A stretch of DNA of 64,000 nucleotides. Origin: Intestinimonas butyriciproducens. GTDB lineage: Bacteria; Bacillota; Clostridia; Oscillospirales; Oscillospiraceae. The stretch covers positions 2,418,001 through 2,482,000 of the forward strand of contig NZ_CP011524.1 in assembly GCF_004154955.1 (NCBI RefSeq). Direction: 5' to 3'. This document shows positions 32,827 to 42,017 of the stretch, one piece after another. How positions within the stretch are numbered: position 1 is the first letter of the stretch; each line of letters starts with the position of its first letter. Under the pieces are notes generated by a model that saw only the letters and a program-made list of their open reading frames with translations, was not told where the DNA came from and searched no databases. Position numbers and translations under genes: made by a program.

Positions 32827-35115
32827 TCAGAACAGGCCCCACAGATAGCGGAAGGCCAACCGCTTCCAGACCGGAAGCGCGGCGTCCACCCGTCCCGCCT
32901 CCCGGAGGACCAGCGTCGCGGCCTCCCCCCGCTCCTTTTCCGTCAGCCTGTGTTGGCTGAACTTGGCCTTGCAGGCCAGCTCCTCCAGCCTGGCGTTCTC
33001 CTGTCCGCCCCAGGGCAGCAGGCGTTGGAGGTACCCGTAGGCCGCCAGGACGGCCTGATTGGTCTCCCCCTCCCACTCCAGGCGGCGCAGACGCTTTTCC
33101 CGCAGGAGACGCCGCCGGAGGCAGAGAGCCGCCAACAGGATCAGGCCAAGGCCAGGCGGAACCATCCACCGCAGGAGCGGGGCAACCTTTTCCGCCTCTC
33201 CATCCCCGGCGTGGGCGCTGTCGGGCGGCAGCGTCTGGGTGGGGGCCGGAGTCCGCACCGCCCCGGTCGTGGGGGCCCTGGTGGGTGTGGGGGTGGTTTC
33301 CGGTGCAGGGATCTGGGAGGGGGATGGGGTCTCCGACGCCGTTGTCCCCCCTCCGCCGCCATAGCCTGGGGTCACCTCCACCGGATACCAGCCATAGCCG
33401 TCCAGATAGATCTCCACCCAAGCGTGTGCAGAGGAATCCGGTACATCCACCCGCCCGGAGGGGGGCACCACCGCCGCAAAGCCGCTGACATACCGGGCCG
33501 GAATGCCCACGGTCCGCAGCAGGAGCACGGCGGCACTGGCATAGTGCATGCAGTAGCCCCGGCGGCTCCCGTTGAGGAAATAGGTCACAAAGTCCTCACC
33601 CTCCGGCGTAAGAGGGGTGGCCGGATCGTACCGGGTGACAGCGGCCAGCAGCAGGGATATGACCTCAGCGGTGTAGACATCGCCCTCATAGGCGGCCCCG
33701 AAGTCCCGGCGCGGCTCCCGGACCATGAGGGGCCCCGCCGCCTGGATCGCCTCCTCGATCCAGGCGAAGGCGGTCTCCTGAAAGCCCTCCGGGAGGGTCA
33801 AATAGTTTTCATGCACGAATTCCCGGTAGACCCGCTCGGCCCGGGCCACTTCGCCCCGCAGGCCCGGCATATCGGCGCGGGGCCCGGCCTCCGGCCTGTA
33901 GTAGAGCGTATGCCGCCAAGTGCCCAGCTCCTTGGCGACGCAGGAGTCGCCGACAAAGGCACCCCCCGAGATCTCCCCCGGCCGGGTGAGCAGGCTGTAG
34001 GGAAAATAGAGACACCCTCCGGAAGCACCGGCGCTCTCCACCGTCACCGCATGATAGGGCTGGTCCGAGTTGGCCAGGGCCGGGAAATTGAGAGGCTCGT
34101 AGCCGCCTGGCAGTTCGCCCATCGCCTCGTAAAGGCTCTCATCCAGACTCTCCCAGGCCGTGCCGGTGTAGACACCCGCGGAGTGGCCCCGCAGATAGAC
34201 GCGCCCCGCCACATCGGTCTCCACCCGCAGCACTGTGCGTCCGGAAAAGGACAGCGGCCCGGCGCCGGCCAGGTCCACCTCGGCCTCCGAACCTGCGGAG
34301 GAGTAGCCGCCAGAAAACAGGTTCGGCATACCCGGCAGCCGGAGTGCCTCCAACAGCCGGTACCGGGCCTCCATGGTCCGCTGGGGATAGGCATACTGCT
34401 CCATAGGCAGCGTCGCCGTGAGAAGCCCCAGCAGGAGCGCCGAGGCGGGCAGCGCCAGCAGGGTGAATCGGGCACCGCCCTTCGGGTCGCTGTGGGCGTA
34501 CAGCTCGGAGAGGAACATGGTACAGCAGCAGGTGAGCAGGGCCAGAAAGGGGGGCCAATCCGGCAGGCGGTTGGCGGCAAAGGCGGGTATCAAAAGAGGG
34601 AGCGTGAGCAGCCCCACCGGCCAGCAGCGTCTCCGCCGCACCACTGCCCAGCCCAGCAGCAGCGCCCAAAGGGCCGCGGCGCAGAGCAGCCACAGGGTGA
34701 CGGCCCGCTCCGCTTCCGGCCCTCCGGATATCCCGCCCGCTGTCTCCGCGCCCACAGCCAGGATGCGGTCCAGAAGCCATACTCTTCCGCCCACCGATTC
34801 CACCGCCTGTGCGGCCGCTGTGCACCATCCCAACCGGAGATCATCCCACAGCCGCCACACCGCCAGCAGCCAGCAGACGCCCAGGACCAGCGGCGGCAGC
34901 ACGCTGTGCCGGGGCACAGACCAGACCGCCAGGGAGAGGAGCACCAACAGCAGACATCCGGCCAGGAGTATGCCCCACTGTCCGCCCAGGCCATAGGCCG
35001 TGGTCCAGGAGAGCACCGTACCGGCCAGGCCCAGGTACAGGAGAAGGCCGTCGCCCAGCAGGAAAATGGGGCCCGGAGCACGCGGCGCGTCTGTGCGCCG
35101 CCTGTGTCTGCTCAT
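32827..35115 (-). CDS. Transglutaminase-like membrane protein, 762 aa
   Basis: The N-terminal 215 residues hold about six membrane helices. A large outside portion contains the transglutaminase core with Cys in GYCMHYASAAVLLLRT and His in SSAHAWVEIYL. The position of the usual catalytic Asp (WxPVDxTP) reads WYPVEVTPG, with Glu instead. A Pro/Thr-rich linker (TPSPSQIPAPETTPTPTRAP) leads to one more membrane helix and a cytoplasmic DUF4129-like tail. The start overlaps the DUF58 stop (ATGA). It forms a MoxR-DUF58-transglutaminase operon, a widespread set of unknown role thought to act in envelope protein maturation. Confidence 0.92.
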   Translation of the reverse strand: MSRHRRRTDAPRAPGPIFLLGDGLLLYLGLAGTVLSWTTAYGLGGQWGILLAGCLLLVLLSLAVWSVPRHSVLPPLVLGVCWLLAVWRLWDDLRLGWCTAAAQAVESVGGRVWLLDRILAVGAETAGGISGGPEAERAVTLWLLCAAALWALLLGWAVVRRRRCWPVGLLTLPLLIPAFAANRLPDWPPFLALLTCCCTMFLSELYAHSDPKGGARFTLLALPASALLLGLLTATLPMEQYAYPQRTMEARYRLLEALRLPGMPNLFSGGYSSAGSEAEVDLAGAGPLSFSGRTVLRVETDVAGRVYLRGHSAGVYTGTAWESLDESLYEAMGELPGGYEPLNFPALANSDQPYHAVTVESAGASGGCLYFPYSLLTRPGEISGGAFVGDSCVAKELGTWRHTLYYRPEAGPRADMPGLRGEVARAERVYREFVHENYLTLPEGFQETAFAWIEEAIQAAGPLMVREPRRDFGAAYEGDVYTAEVISLLLAAVTRYDPATPLTPEGEDFVTYFLNGSRRGYCMHYASAAVLLLRTVGIPARYVSGFAAVVPPSGRVDVPDSSAHAWVEIYLDGYGWYPVEVTPGYGGGGGTTASETPSPSQIPAPETTPTPTRAPTTGAVRTPAPTQTLPPDSAHAGDGEAEKVAPLLRWMVPPGLGLILLAALCLRRRLLREKRLRRLEWEGETNQAVLAAYGYLQRLLPWGGQENARLEELACKAKFSQHRLTEKERGEAATLVLREAGRVDAALPVWKRLAFRYLWGLF

Positions 35116-36101
35116 GGCATTCCCTCCCTTCCGGGCTCCAGGTGGAGCCTGTGCATGCCCGTCTCAGGACGGGTGGGCGGGAGGGTACGCCCCTCCACAG
35201 GGGCGGGGTCGGCCAGAACGGCGGCGAGGCACACCGAAAGACTCCTCCGGTCCGAGACCGGATAATCCCGCACCTGTCCGCTCACCGGATGGGCCCAGCG
35301 GACCCAATGGGCCTCTCCCCTCTCCAGCAGCGCCAGGGAACAGGCGTTGAGCCGGTCCAGCACCCGGTCCATTTCCTCCGGGCGGCCAAAGTGGTCAAAG
35401 GTGAGGACCGCTTCGGACCGCCGGGGCTCCAACGTCTCCCGCACCACCAGCTCGTCCCGTTTGGAGGTGAGCTTCCAGTGGACCGTGCGTATGGGGTCTC
35501 CCGGGCGATAAGGGCGTAGGTCGTAGTCCTCCCCCGGACCGCCGCCGGGCCGGGGCACCAGCGCGCCGCTCGGGCTGCTCCCCTCCCCCGGAAGGTCCGG
35601 CGGCACAGGCGCCCCCGCCTGAGGCAGGACCAGCAGGGAGGCCGGCGCGGGAGGGCGGAGGGGCAGCGTGAACAGTCCCATACAGTCACATACCCTAGCC
35701 CTCTCCACCCGGCATGTCAGTCGGCCGCAGTGGGAGGCGTCCGCCCGCAGGACAGCGCTTCGCACCTCTTCCGGGCCGGTGAGCGTCACCCGTCGGGTCT
35801 CCTTCCCGCCGGTGAGGGCGTTTTCCATCCGCAGGCGGATCGTCACCTGCGCCAGAGGCAGCCGGACCGGCCCATGGGCCGCCAGCCGCCAGCCGGCCTC
35901 TCCGCCCCGCTCCACACCGGTGGGCTCGGCCTGCAGCTCCAGGCGGCACCGCAGCATGGCAGGCAGGCTCAGCAGCATCCCCAGCACAGGCAGGGTCAGG
36001 GCAAGCGCCAGCAGGAAACAGGCCAGATATCCGATATCGAAAAGGTGGAACAGCAAAGCTGCGGCCAGGAGGAGCGCATAGGCCCCGCGGCGGCGGGCCA
36101 C
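35112..36101 (-). CDS. DUF58 domain protein, 329 aa, GTG start
   Basis: Two membrane helices at the N-terminus (AYALLLAAALLFHLFDIGYL onward) are followed by the DUF58 pattern: DYDLRPYRPGDPIRTVHWKL and then TSKRDELVVRE, near residues 200-235. The likely start is the GTG at 36101, six bases past the MoxR stop. A longer frame to 36176 would overlap MoxR and has no better site. The stop overlaps the transglutaminase ATG by four bases. Confidence 0.88.
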   Translation of the reverse strand: MARRRGAYALLLAAALLFHLFDIGYLACFLLALALTLPVLGMLLSLPAMLRCRLELQAEPTGVERGGEAGWRLAAHGPVRLPLAQVTIRLRMENALTGGKETRRVTLTGPEEVRSAVLRADASHCGRLTCRVERARVCDCMGLFTLPLRPPAPASLLVLPQAGAPVPPDLPGEGSSPSGALVPRPGGGPGEDYDLRPYRPGDPIRTVHWKLTSKRDELVVRETLEPRRSEAVLTFDHFGRPEEMDRVLDRLNACSLALLERGEAHWVRWAHPVSGQVRDYPVSDRRSLSVCLAAVLADPAPVEGRTLPPTRPETGMHRLHLEPGREGMP

Positions 36102-36106
36102 GGCGG

Positions 36107-37036
36107 CTACCGGAGCCTGGGGGGATGGACCATGTGCAGCACCTCTCCCAGGGGGTCCTGCTGCGTTCCATCGCACCCCGGCGTGAGGACCAGGCGGTGG
36201 GCCACGGTATCCCGAAAGATGTCGGCCACATCCTCGGGGATCACATAATCCCGACCCCGCACAAAGGCCGCGGCCCGGCTGACCGCCGCCACCGCCAGGG
36301 TGGCCCTGGGGCTGGCCCCCTGAACAATCAGGGGATGGCTGCGAGTGGCCGCCGACAGCCGAACCATATAATCCAGAATCTCGTCGGCGATGTGGACCTG
36401 ATCTACCTGGGCGCGCATCCGTTCCAGCCCCTCCCGGTCCACCACCTGCCGCACCCCGTTCAGGGGTGCGCCGCCGCGCCGGCGGCGGAGGAGTTCCAGT
36501 TCATCCTCCGGACGGGGATACCCGATGGACAGCCGCAGCGTAAAGCGGTCCAGCTGGGAATCGGGCAGAAGCTGGGTACCAGAGGCCCCCGTCGGATTCT
36601 GGGTGGCAATGACCAGGAAGGGCTGGGGCACCGGATGGGATATCCCGTCCACCGTGACCTGCCCCTCCTCCATGGCCTCCAGCAGCGCAGACTGGGTGCG
36701 GCTGGTGGCCCGGTTGAGCTCATCGGCCAGGAAGAGATTGCATAACACCGCCCCGGGCTGGTACTCCATTCGTCCAGCCGCTTTGTTGTAGAGAGAAAAG
36801 CCGGTGATGTCGGAGGGCATCACGTCGGGCGTGAACTGGACGCGGTGACACGCAAGCCCCAGTGCCCTGGAAAAGGCCAGCGCCATGGTGGTCTTGCCCA
36901 CACCCGGGATGTCCTCCAGTAGGATGTGACCCCGGGCCAAGACGGCCAGCAGCGCCTTCACCAGGATGTCGTCCTTCCCCACCACCGCTTTCTTCACCTC
37001 GGCCACCACTTCGGCGGCCAGTCTGATATCACTCAT
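36107..37036 (-). CDS. MoxR-family AAA+ ATPase, 309 aa
   Basis: Walker A GVGKTT is in LEDIPGVGKTTMALAF, Walker B LADELNRA, the sensor region ATQNPTG and the arginine-finger segment DSQLDRF. The C-terminal lid domain follows. MoxR ATPases act as chaperones for proteins encoded nearby, here DUF58 and the transglutaminase-like protein. It is the first gene of a three-gene minus-strand operon. The promoter region at 37037-37140 has no obvious consensus. Confidence 0.95.
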   Translation of the reverse strand: MSDIRLAAEVVAEVKKAVVGKDDILVKALLAVLARGHILLEDIPGVGKTTMALAFSRALGLACHRVQFTPDVMPSDITGFSLYNKAAGRMEYQPGAVLCNLFLADELNRATSRTQSALLEAMEEGQVTVDGISHPVPQPFLVIATQNPTGASGTQLLPDSQLDRFTLRLSIGYPRPEDELELLRRRRGGAPLNGVRQVVDREGLERMRAQVDQVHIADEILDYMVRLSAATRSHPLIVQGASPRATLAVAAVSRAAAFVRGRDYVIPEDVADIFRDTVAHRLVLTPGCDGTQQDPLGEVLHMVHPPRLR

Positions 37037-37142
37037 GAAAGCTCCTTTGTCCGTTCTCCGGCGGTACTCCCGCCCTCTTACTTATGATCCCGATTATACC
37101 ATGGCCCCTCCCGGAGGACAAGCCGCCCCCGACTGGCTGTCA

Positions 37143-37177
37143 TAGAAAAGAAAGAGAGCGCCAAGGCGCTCTCTTTC
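37143..37177 (-). terminator. Terminator of the uracil permease gene
   Basis: GAAAGAGAGCGCC and GGCGCTCTCTTTC pair perfectly around AA, and TTTTCT follows on the minus strand. It is 69 bp past the permease stop. Confidence 0.85.
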
Positions 37178-37245
37178 TCTTGGGGAAGGACTGACGACCG
37201 GATGAAAAAACTGGCCGCGGTCCGACCGCATGTTTCAAGCAAGTT

Positions 37246-38538
37246 TTAGTCGTTCATCAGTCCGGCCTTCTCCAGCAGATAGAACAGAAGGCTGATGATC
37301 ACGGCGGTGACGGCCGCCAGCGTCATGCCGGTGATGGATACCGCGCCAAAGGTGAGGGTGAGACCGGAGAGGCCCGCCACAAAGACCACAGAGGTGAGGA
37401 TCAGGTTCCGGTTCTTGCCATAGTCCACCTTCTTGTCCACCAAGATCCGCAGGCCGGAGGTGCCGATCATGCCGTAGAGGAGGAATGTGATACCGCCGAT
37501 CACGTCACCGGGAATGGTGGCGATGAACGCAGAGAGGGGCCCGATAAAGGCCATGAGGATGGAGATAACGGCGGCTCCGGCGATGACCTGGACCGAATAG
37601 ACCCCGGTAACGGCCATGACGCCGATGTTCTCGCCGTAGGTGGTGGTGGGCACAGAGCCGAAAAGCCCGGAGAACGCGGTGGACAGGTTGTCCCCCAGCA
37701 GTGAGCGGTGGAGGCCCGGCTCCTTCAGCAGGTCCCGGCCCACGATCTTGCTGGTGACCACCTGATGTCCGATGTGCTCGGCGGTGATGACCAGAATGAC
37801 CGGGCAGATAGTGAGAATGGCGTTGAGGTCAAATTTTGCGATGTGGAAGTCGGGGATGGTGAAGAGGGACACGTTTTGGAGGGGGGAGAAGTCCACCACG
37901 CCCGCCGCCACGGCGGTGAGGTAGCCGCAGATCATGGCGATGAGCAGGGGAATGACGGAGAGGAAGCCCCGAAAGAGGACGGAGCCAAACACGGCTACCC
38001 CCAGGGTGACGGCAAAGACCAGAATGTCCCCCGTCTCCATGGTGGGACTGAGCATCAGCCCGCCCTCCGGATTCACGGCCATGAGGTCCGCGCCGATGGC
38101 GCCGCCCTTTACGGTGTTGGCGGCCAGCTCCAGACCGATGAGGGCCACCACCGGCCCCATGGCCGCGGGCGGCAGAACGATGTCGATCCAGTCGGTGCCG
38201 AACTTCCACACCACCAGGGCCAGCAGGCAGCCCAGCAGCCCCGTGACCACAAAGCCGCCCTGGGCGTATTCAAAGCCCAGCTCCGCGATGACGATGCCCG
38301 CGGGCGCTAAAAAAGCAAAGCTGGAGCCGAGATAGGCCGGAGCTTTGCCCTTGGTGAGGAAAATGAACAGCAAGGTACCGATGCCGTTCATGAAGAGGAC
38401 GATGCCGGAGTGGATGCCGAACAGGATGGGGACCAGCACCGACGCGCCGAACATGGCGAAAACATGCTGGATGCTCAGGGGAACAAGCTGTGCCGGAGGG
38501 ACCTTTTCATCTACCTGAATGATGCGCTTTTTGTCCAT
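37246..38538 (-). CDS. uraA: Uracil/xanthine permease, NCS2 family (UraA-like), 430 aa
   Basis: The protein has 14 predicted membrane segments. QLVPLSIQHVFAMFGASVLVPILFG is the family N-terminus. ITAEHIGHQ and GSVPTTTYGENIGVM carry the conserved Glu residues that bind the nucleobase and protons in UraA. The name fits uracil best, but xanthine is possible. It is single, with its own terminator, and divergent from lysA. No purine riboswitch is visible in the 180-bp leader. The ATG is preceded by AGGAGAGG. Confidence 0.92.
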   Translation of the reverse strand: MDKKRIIQVDEKVPPAQLVPLSIQHVFAMFGASVLVPILFGIHSGIVLFMNGIGTLLFIFLTKGKAPAYLGSSFAFLAPAGIVIAELGFEYAQGGFVVTGLLGCLLALVVWKFGTDWIDIVLPPAAMGPVVALIGLELAANTVKGGAIGADLMAVNPEGGLMLSPTMETGDILVFAVTLGVAVFGSVLFRGFLSVIPLLIAMICGYLTAVAAGVVDFSPLQNVSLFTIPDFHIAKFDLNAILTICPVILVITAEHIGHQVVTSKIVGRDLLKEPGLHRSLLGDNLSTAFSGLFGSVPTTTYGENIGVMAVTGVYSVQVIAGAAVISILMAFIGPLSAFIATIPGDVIGGITFLLYGMIGTSGLRILVDKKVDYGKNRNLILTSVVFVAGLSGLTLTFGAVSITGMTLAAVTAVIISLLFYLLEKAGLMND

Positions 38539-38684
38539 GGGATACCTCTCCTCTCAAAATACTTTTCGTGAAAGTATACCACTTTTTTCAGGGCGCGGTC
38601 CACTGTTTTTGTTTTATTTTTGGCTTTTTGTCAAATACTACGGAAACAGCTGGAAACTCTGTTTCAATTCCTACTTTGCGGCGA

Positions 38685-38712
38685 TTGACAAAATACGCCG
38701 GATTTTTATAAG
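38685..38712 (+). promoter_or_regulatory. Promoter of the decarboxylase gene
   Basis: TTGACA (38685-38690), a 16-bp spacer and TATAAG (38707-38712). The leader would be only about 30 nt, too short for a lysine riboswitch. Confidence 0.7.
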
Positions 38713-38748
38713 ATAAATTTGATTTTTTCAGAAAGCGGGTGTTTTCCC

Positions 38749-40008
38749 TTGAAAAAGCCTTTTGTCACCTTGGAGCAGCTCAGGGCCATCACGGCCCGGT
38801 ATCCCACTCCCTTCCACCTCTACGACGAGAAAGGCATCCGGGAAAACGCACGAAAACTGAAGGCCGCTTTTGCCTGGAATCCAGGTTACCGGGAGTATTT
38901 TGCCGTCAAGGCCACCCCCACTCCCGCCATTTTGAAGCTCCTGCGGGAAGAGGGCTGTGGTGCGGACTGCTCCTCCCTCACAGAGCTCATGCTGGCCGAC
39001 CGCTGCGGCTTTTCGGGGGCGGATATCATGTTCTCCTCCAATGATACGCCCCCGGAGGAGTTTCAGTTGGCCGCCCGCCTGGGGGCCACCATCAATCTGG
39101 ATGACTTCACCCACATCGATTTCTTGAAAGACACCATCGGGGCCATCCCCGAGACCATCTCCTGCCGCTACAACCCCGGCGGCACCTTCTCCATCGGGGC
39201 AAGTGAGGAGGGCTTCCAGGTCATGGACACCCCCGGAGATGCCAAATACGGCTTTACCCGTGCGCAGCTCACCGAGGGCTTCCGCAAGCTGAGGGCTTTG
39301 GGCGCCAAGCATTTCGGCCTCCACGCCTTTTTGGCCTCCAACACCCTCTCCAACGCCTATTATCCCACACTGGCGGGTATCCTCTTCCAGACGGCGGTAG
39401 AGCTTCGGGAGGAGACAGGCTGTGACATCCGGTTCATCAATCTCTCCGGCGGCGTAGGTATCCCCTACCGTCCGGAGCAGCGAGAAAACGACATCGCCGC
39501 CATCGGTGAGGGTGTGCGCCGGAAATACGAGGAGATCCTGGTCCCTGCCGGCATGGGTGATGTGGCCATCTTTACCGAGCTGGGCCGATTTATGCTGGGA
39601 CCCTACGGCTGTCTGGTGACAAAGGCCACTCACTTCAAACACACTTATAAAGAGTACGTGGGGGTCGACGCCTGCGCAGCCAATCTGATGCGTCCCGCCA
39701 TGTACGGGGCCTACCATCATATCACGGTGGTGGGAAAAGAGGATGCCCCCTGCGACCACAAGTATGATGTCACCGGCTCCCTGTGCGAAAACAACGACAA
39801 ATTTGCCGTGGACCGGATGCTGCCGGAGATTCAATCCGGTGATCTGCTGGTGATCCACGACACCGGCGCCCATGGCTTCTCTATGGGTTACAACTACAAT
39901 GGCAAACTCCGCTCTGCGGAGGTGCTACTCCGCGAGGACGGAAGCACCCGGCTGATTCGCCGGGCCGAAACCCCGGAGGACTATTTCTCCACCATGATCT
40001 TTGACTGA
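38749..40008 (+). CDS. lysA: Diaminopimelate decarboxylase-like, fold type III PLP enzyme, 419 aa
   Basis: It decarboxylates meso-diaminopimelate to lysine. The PLP Lys is in YFAVKATPTPAIL. DCSSLTELMLA, the glycine loop FINLSGGVGIPY and ELGRFMLGPYG bind the phosphate. The C-terminal barrel has DTGAHGFSMGYNYNG with the substrate-closing Tyr. Start is uncertain: TTG at 38749 (LKKPFVTLEQL) fits the family better than TTG at 38719, and neither has a strong site. Related carboxynorspermidine or arginine-type decarboxylases are less likely. A large terminator follows. Confidence 0.85.
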   Translation: MKKPFVTLEQLRAITARYPTPFHLYDEKGIRENARKLKAAFAWNPGYREYFAVKATPTPAILKLLREEGCGADCSSLTELMLADRCGFSGADIMFSSNDTPPEEFQLAARLGATINLDDFTHIDFLKDTIGAIPETISCRYNPGGTFSIGASEEGFQVMDTPGDAKYGFTRAQLTEGFRKLRALGAKHFGLHAFLASNTLSNAYYPTLAGILFQTAVELREETGCDIRFINLSGGVGIPYRPEQRENDIAAIGEGVRRKYEEILVPAGMGDVAIFTELGRFMLGPYGCLVTKATHFKHTYKEYVGVDACAANLMRPAMYGAYHHITVVGKEDAPCDHKYDVTGSLCENNDKFAVDRMLPEIQSGDLLVIHDTGAHGFSMGYNYNGKLRSAEVLLREDGSTRLIRRAETPEDYFSTMIFD

Positions 40009-40033
40009 GCCGGGGTGACACCCCGGACATGGA

Positions 40034-40081
40034 AAGAAGGCCCGCTGCAAAATGCAGATGCATTTTGCAGCGGGCCTTCTT
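40034..40081. terminator. Bidirectional terminator between lysA and lactate permease
   Basis: A perfect inverted repeat with 23-base arms, AAGAAGGCCCGCTGCAAAAT... and its complement, lies around GA between convergent genes. Confidence 0.95.
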
Positions 40082-40106
40082 TGTTACTCTGCCGCAGCGG
40101 AGCGTA

Positions 40107-41675
40107 TCACACACCGATGAGCGGCATGACCACGCCGCCCAGCAGGCCCACGATCAGGCAGGCGATGACCAGCTCCAGCAGCGCCCACTTGATGACGCCG
40201 CCCAGCAGCTTGCTGTCCTGTCCCACCAGGCCGACGGCCGCCGCCGCGGTGGCGATACACTGGGGAGAGAGAATCTTACCAATGCCCGCACCGGTGGAGT
40301 TGGCCGCTGCCAGCCAGAACTCGGAAGTGCCGATCTGCTGGGCCGCAGAGGTCTGGAGGGCCCCCAGCAGCACCTCCGTACTGGTGCCGCTGCCTGTGAT
40401 GAACGCGCCCAGGGCCGCGATGATCGGCGCCACGAAAGGATAAAACTTGCCCGTAATGGATACGAAGAAGGTAGCCATATCGTTGATCATGCCGCAGTAA
40501 GTCATGATCTTGGCCACAGCCAGCACGGACATGATGGTGATGATGGTTTTGGACATCTGTTTGACGGTGGCCGCCAGGGTCTCCGCCATGACCTTGGCGC
40601 TGGCCTTCTGGACAATGCCCCCGATGATGGCCGCCACAAAGATCCAGATGCCCGGGGTATTGATCCAGCTGAAGGACGCATTGCCCGCATTGACCGAGGT
40701 GCTGATCTTCACCGAGGTGGAGAAGTGGGCCAGGACGCTGTTCACAGGGGGAACCAGCTTGGAGGTGATCAGCAGCAGGACAAAGATGAGGATAAAGGGC
40801 AGCCAGGATATGATGGCTGTTTTGCCGTCGAGAGGCTTGCCTGCGGTGGGCTGGCCGGAGCGCATATCGTACTCGGCCGGGATCTCCCTCCCCTTCCGGG
40901 CCCGGGCCATCAGGATGGTACAGCCTAAGCTGACCACGCAGCCCACGATAACGGCCAGCTCAGGTCCTGTAAACTTGGCCACGATCAACTGCGGAATGAC
41001 AAAAGTGACACCGGAGACCAGCGTGATGCCGACCATACCCTTGAGCGCCTTGACGCCGCCGCCCCCCACAATGACCATGAGGAAAGGCACCAGGATCATA
41101 AAGGGGATCATCTGCACCACGGTGGTGAAGGCCAGGGGCAGCGGGTCCAGCCCGGTCACATTGGCCAGCGTTACGGTGGGAATGCCCACAGAGCCGAAGG
41201 CCGTGGGGAAGGCGTTGGCCAGCATACACACAAGGCAGGCAGTAATGGGGTTCATCCCCATACCGGCCAGCATGCTGGCCGGTATGGCAATTGCGGTGCC
41301 GAAGCCGGCCATGCCCTCCATAAAGCCCCCAAAGCACCACCCGATGAGGAGCACCAGCACCCGCTTGTCGGCGGAAACACCGGTAAGCATCTGCTTGATG
41401 ACATCCATGGCCCCTGTCTTCAGGGACAGGTTATATGTAAAGATGGCCGCGATGATGACCAGGATGATGGGCCACAGCGCGGAGGCAAATCCCTCCAGTG
41501 CAGAGGTCCCGCAGTCCACCACAGGCATTTTCCAGATGAACAGGGACTCCACGATGGTGATGATCAGCGCTCCCACGCAGGCCTTGTGCCCGGCCATCTT
41601 GAGTCCGGTCAGCGCCACAATGAGCCAAATGATGGGCAAAAGCGCCAAGGCACCCTTTCCTATGATTTCTCCCAC
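40107..41675 (-). CDS. lctP: L-lactate permease, LctP family, 522 aa
   Basis: About 13 membrane segments with LctP hallmarks: FGGFMEGMAGFGTAIAIPAS, NAFPTAFGSVGIPT and TGSGTSTEVLLGALQ near the end, plus NSTGAGIGKILSPQ. It imports lactate (or glycolate) with protons. It is divergent from larA and the D-lactate dehydrogenase, and four GntR-type palindromes fill the shared promoter region, so the two arms are probably controlled together by lactate. Confidence 0.95.
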   Translation of the reverse strand: MGEIIGKGALALLPIIWLIVALTGLKMAGHKACVGALIITIVESLFIWKMPVVDCGTSALEGFASALWPIILVIIAAIFTYNLSLKTGAMDVIKQMLTGVSADKRVLVLLIGWCFGGFMEGMAGFGTAIAIPASMLAGMGMNPITACLVCMLANAFPTAFGSVGIPTVTLANVTGLDPLPLAFTTVVQMIPFMILVPFLMVIVGGGGVKALKGMVGITLVSGVTFVIPQLIVAKFTGPELAVIVGCVVSLGCTILMARARKGREIPAEYDMRSGQPTAGKPLDGKTAIISWLPFILIFVLLLITSKLVPPVNSVLAHFSTSVKISTSVNAGNASFSWINTPGIWIFVAAIIGGIVQKASAKVMAETLAATVKQMSKTIITIMSVLAVAKIMTYCGMINDMATFFVSITGKFYPFVAPIIAALGAFITGSGTSTEVLLGALQTSAAQQIGTSEFWLAAANSTGAGIGKILSPQCIATAAAAVGLVGQDSKLLGGVIKWALLELVIACLIVGLLGGVVMPLIGV

Positions 41676-41698
41676 AAGATGTCACTCCTCTCGGTTAT

Positions 41699-41968
41699 AT
41701 TGGTGCTACCAATTTATCGGCAATTTCGTTTCTTTGCTGGTCGCCTTGTGATGCCTCATATTGGTTCCACCAATTCTCGCCTTTATTTTAGACCTTCCTG
41801 TAGATATTGTCCAGTGCATTTTGGCGGCAAAATCCATTTTCCTACAATTCGCTGAAAATTGGTCCTACAAATTGTGCGGAATGGAGAAATGAAGAAAAAC
41901 CACACAAAAATGCTTGCATCTTCTCCCAGATGTGATAAACTAATAGTCAGAAAATAGGTAGTACCAAT
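41699..41968. promoter_or_regulatory. Four LldR/GntR-type operators in the lctP-larA divergent promoter region
   Basis: ATTGGTGCTACCAAT (41699-41713), ATTGGTTCCACCAAT (41760-41774), ATTGGTCCTACAAAT (41858-41872) and ATAGGTAGTACCAAT (41954-41968) share the TTGGT-N3-ACCAA palindrome typical of FadR-subfamily GntR regulators such as LldR. The first two are 61 bp apart (about six turns) near lctP. The last lies just downstream of a possible larA promoter, TTGCAT (41914-41919) and TAAACT (41936-41941). The regulator gene is not in the window. Confidence 0.75.
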
Positions 41969-42017
41969 TTAGAAATATGGTTACAGCAAGTGAAACGCTT
42001 CATTTGGAGGGATGATT

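Noticed and set aside
38539-38718. Purine or lysine riboswitch between uraA and the decarboxylase
   Set aside because: The decarboxylase leader is about 30 nt and the uraA leader has no purine-riboswitch core.
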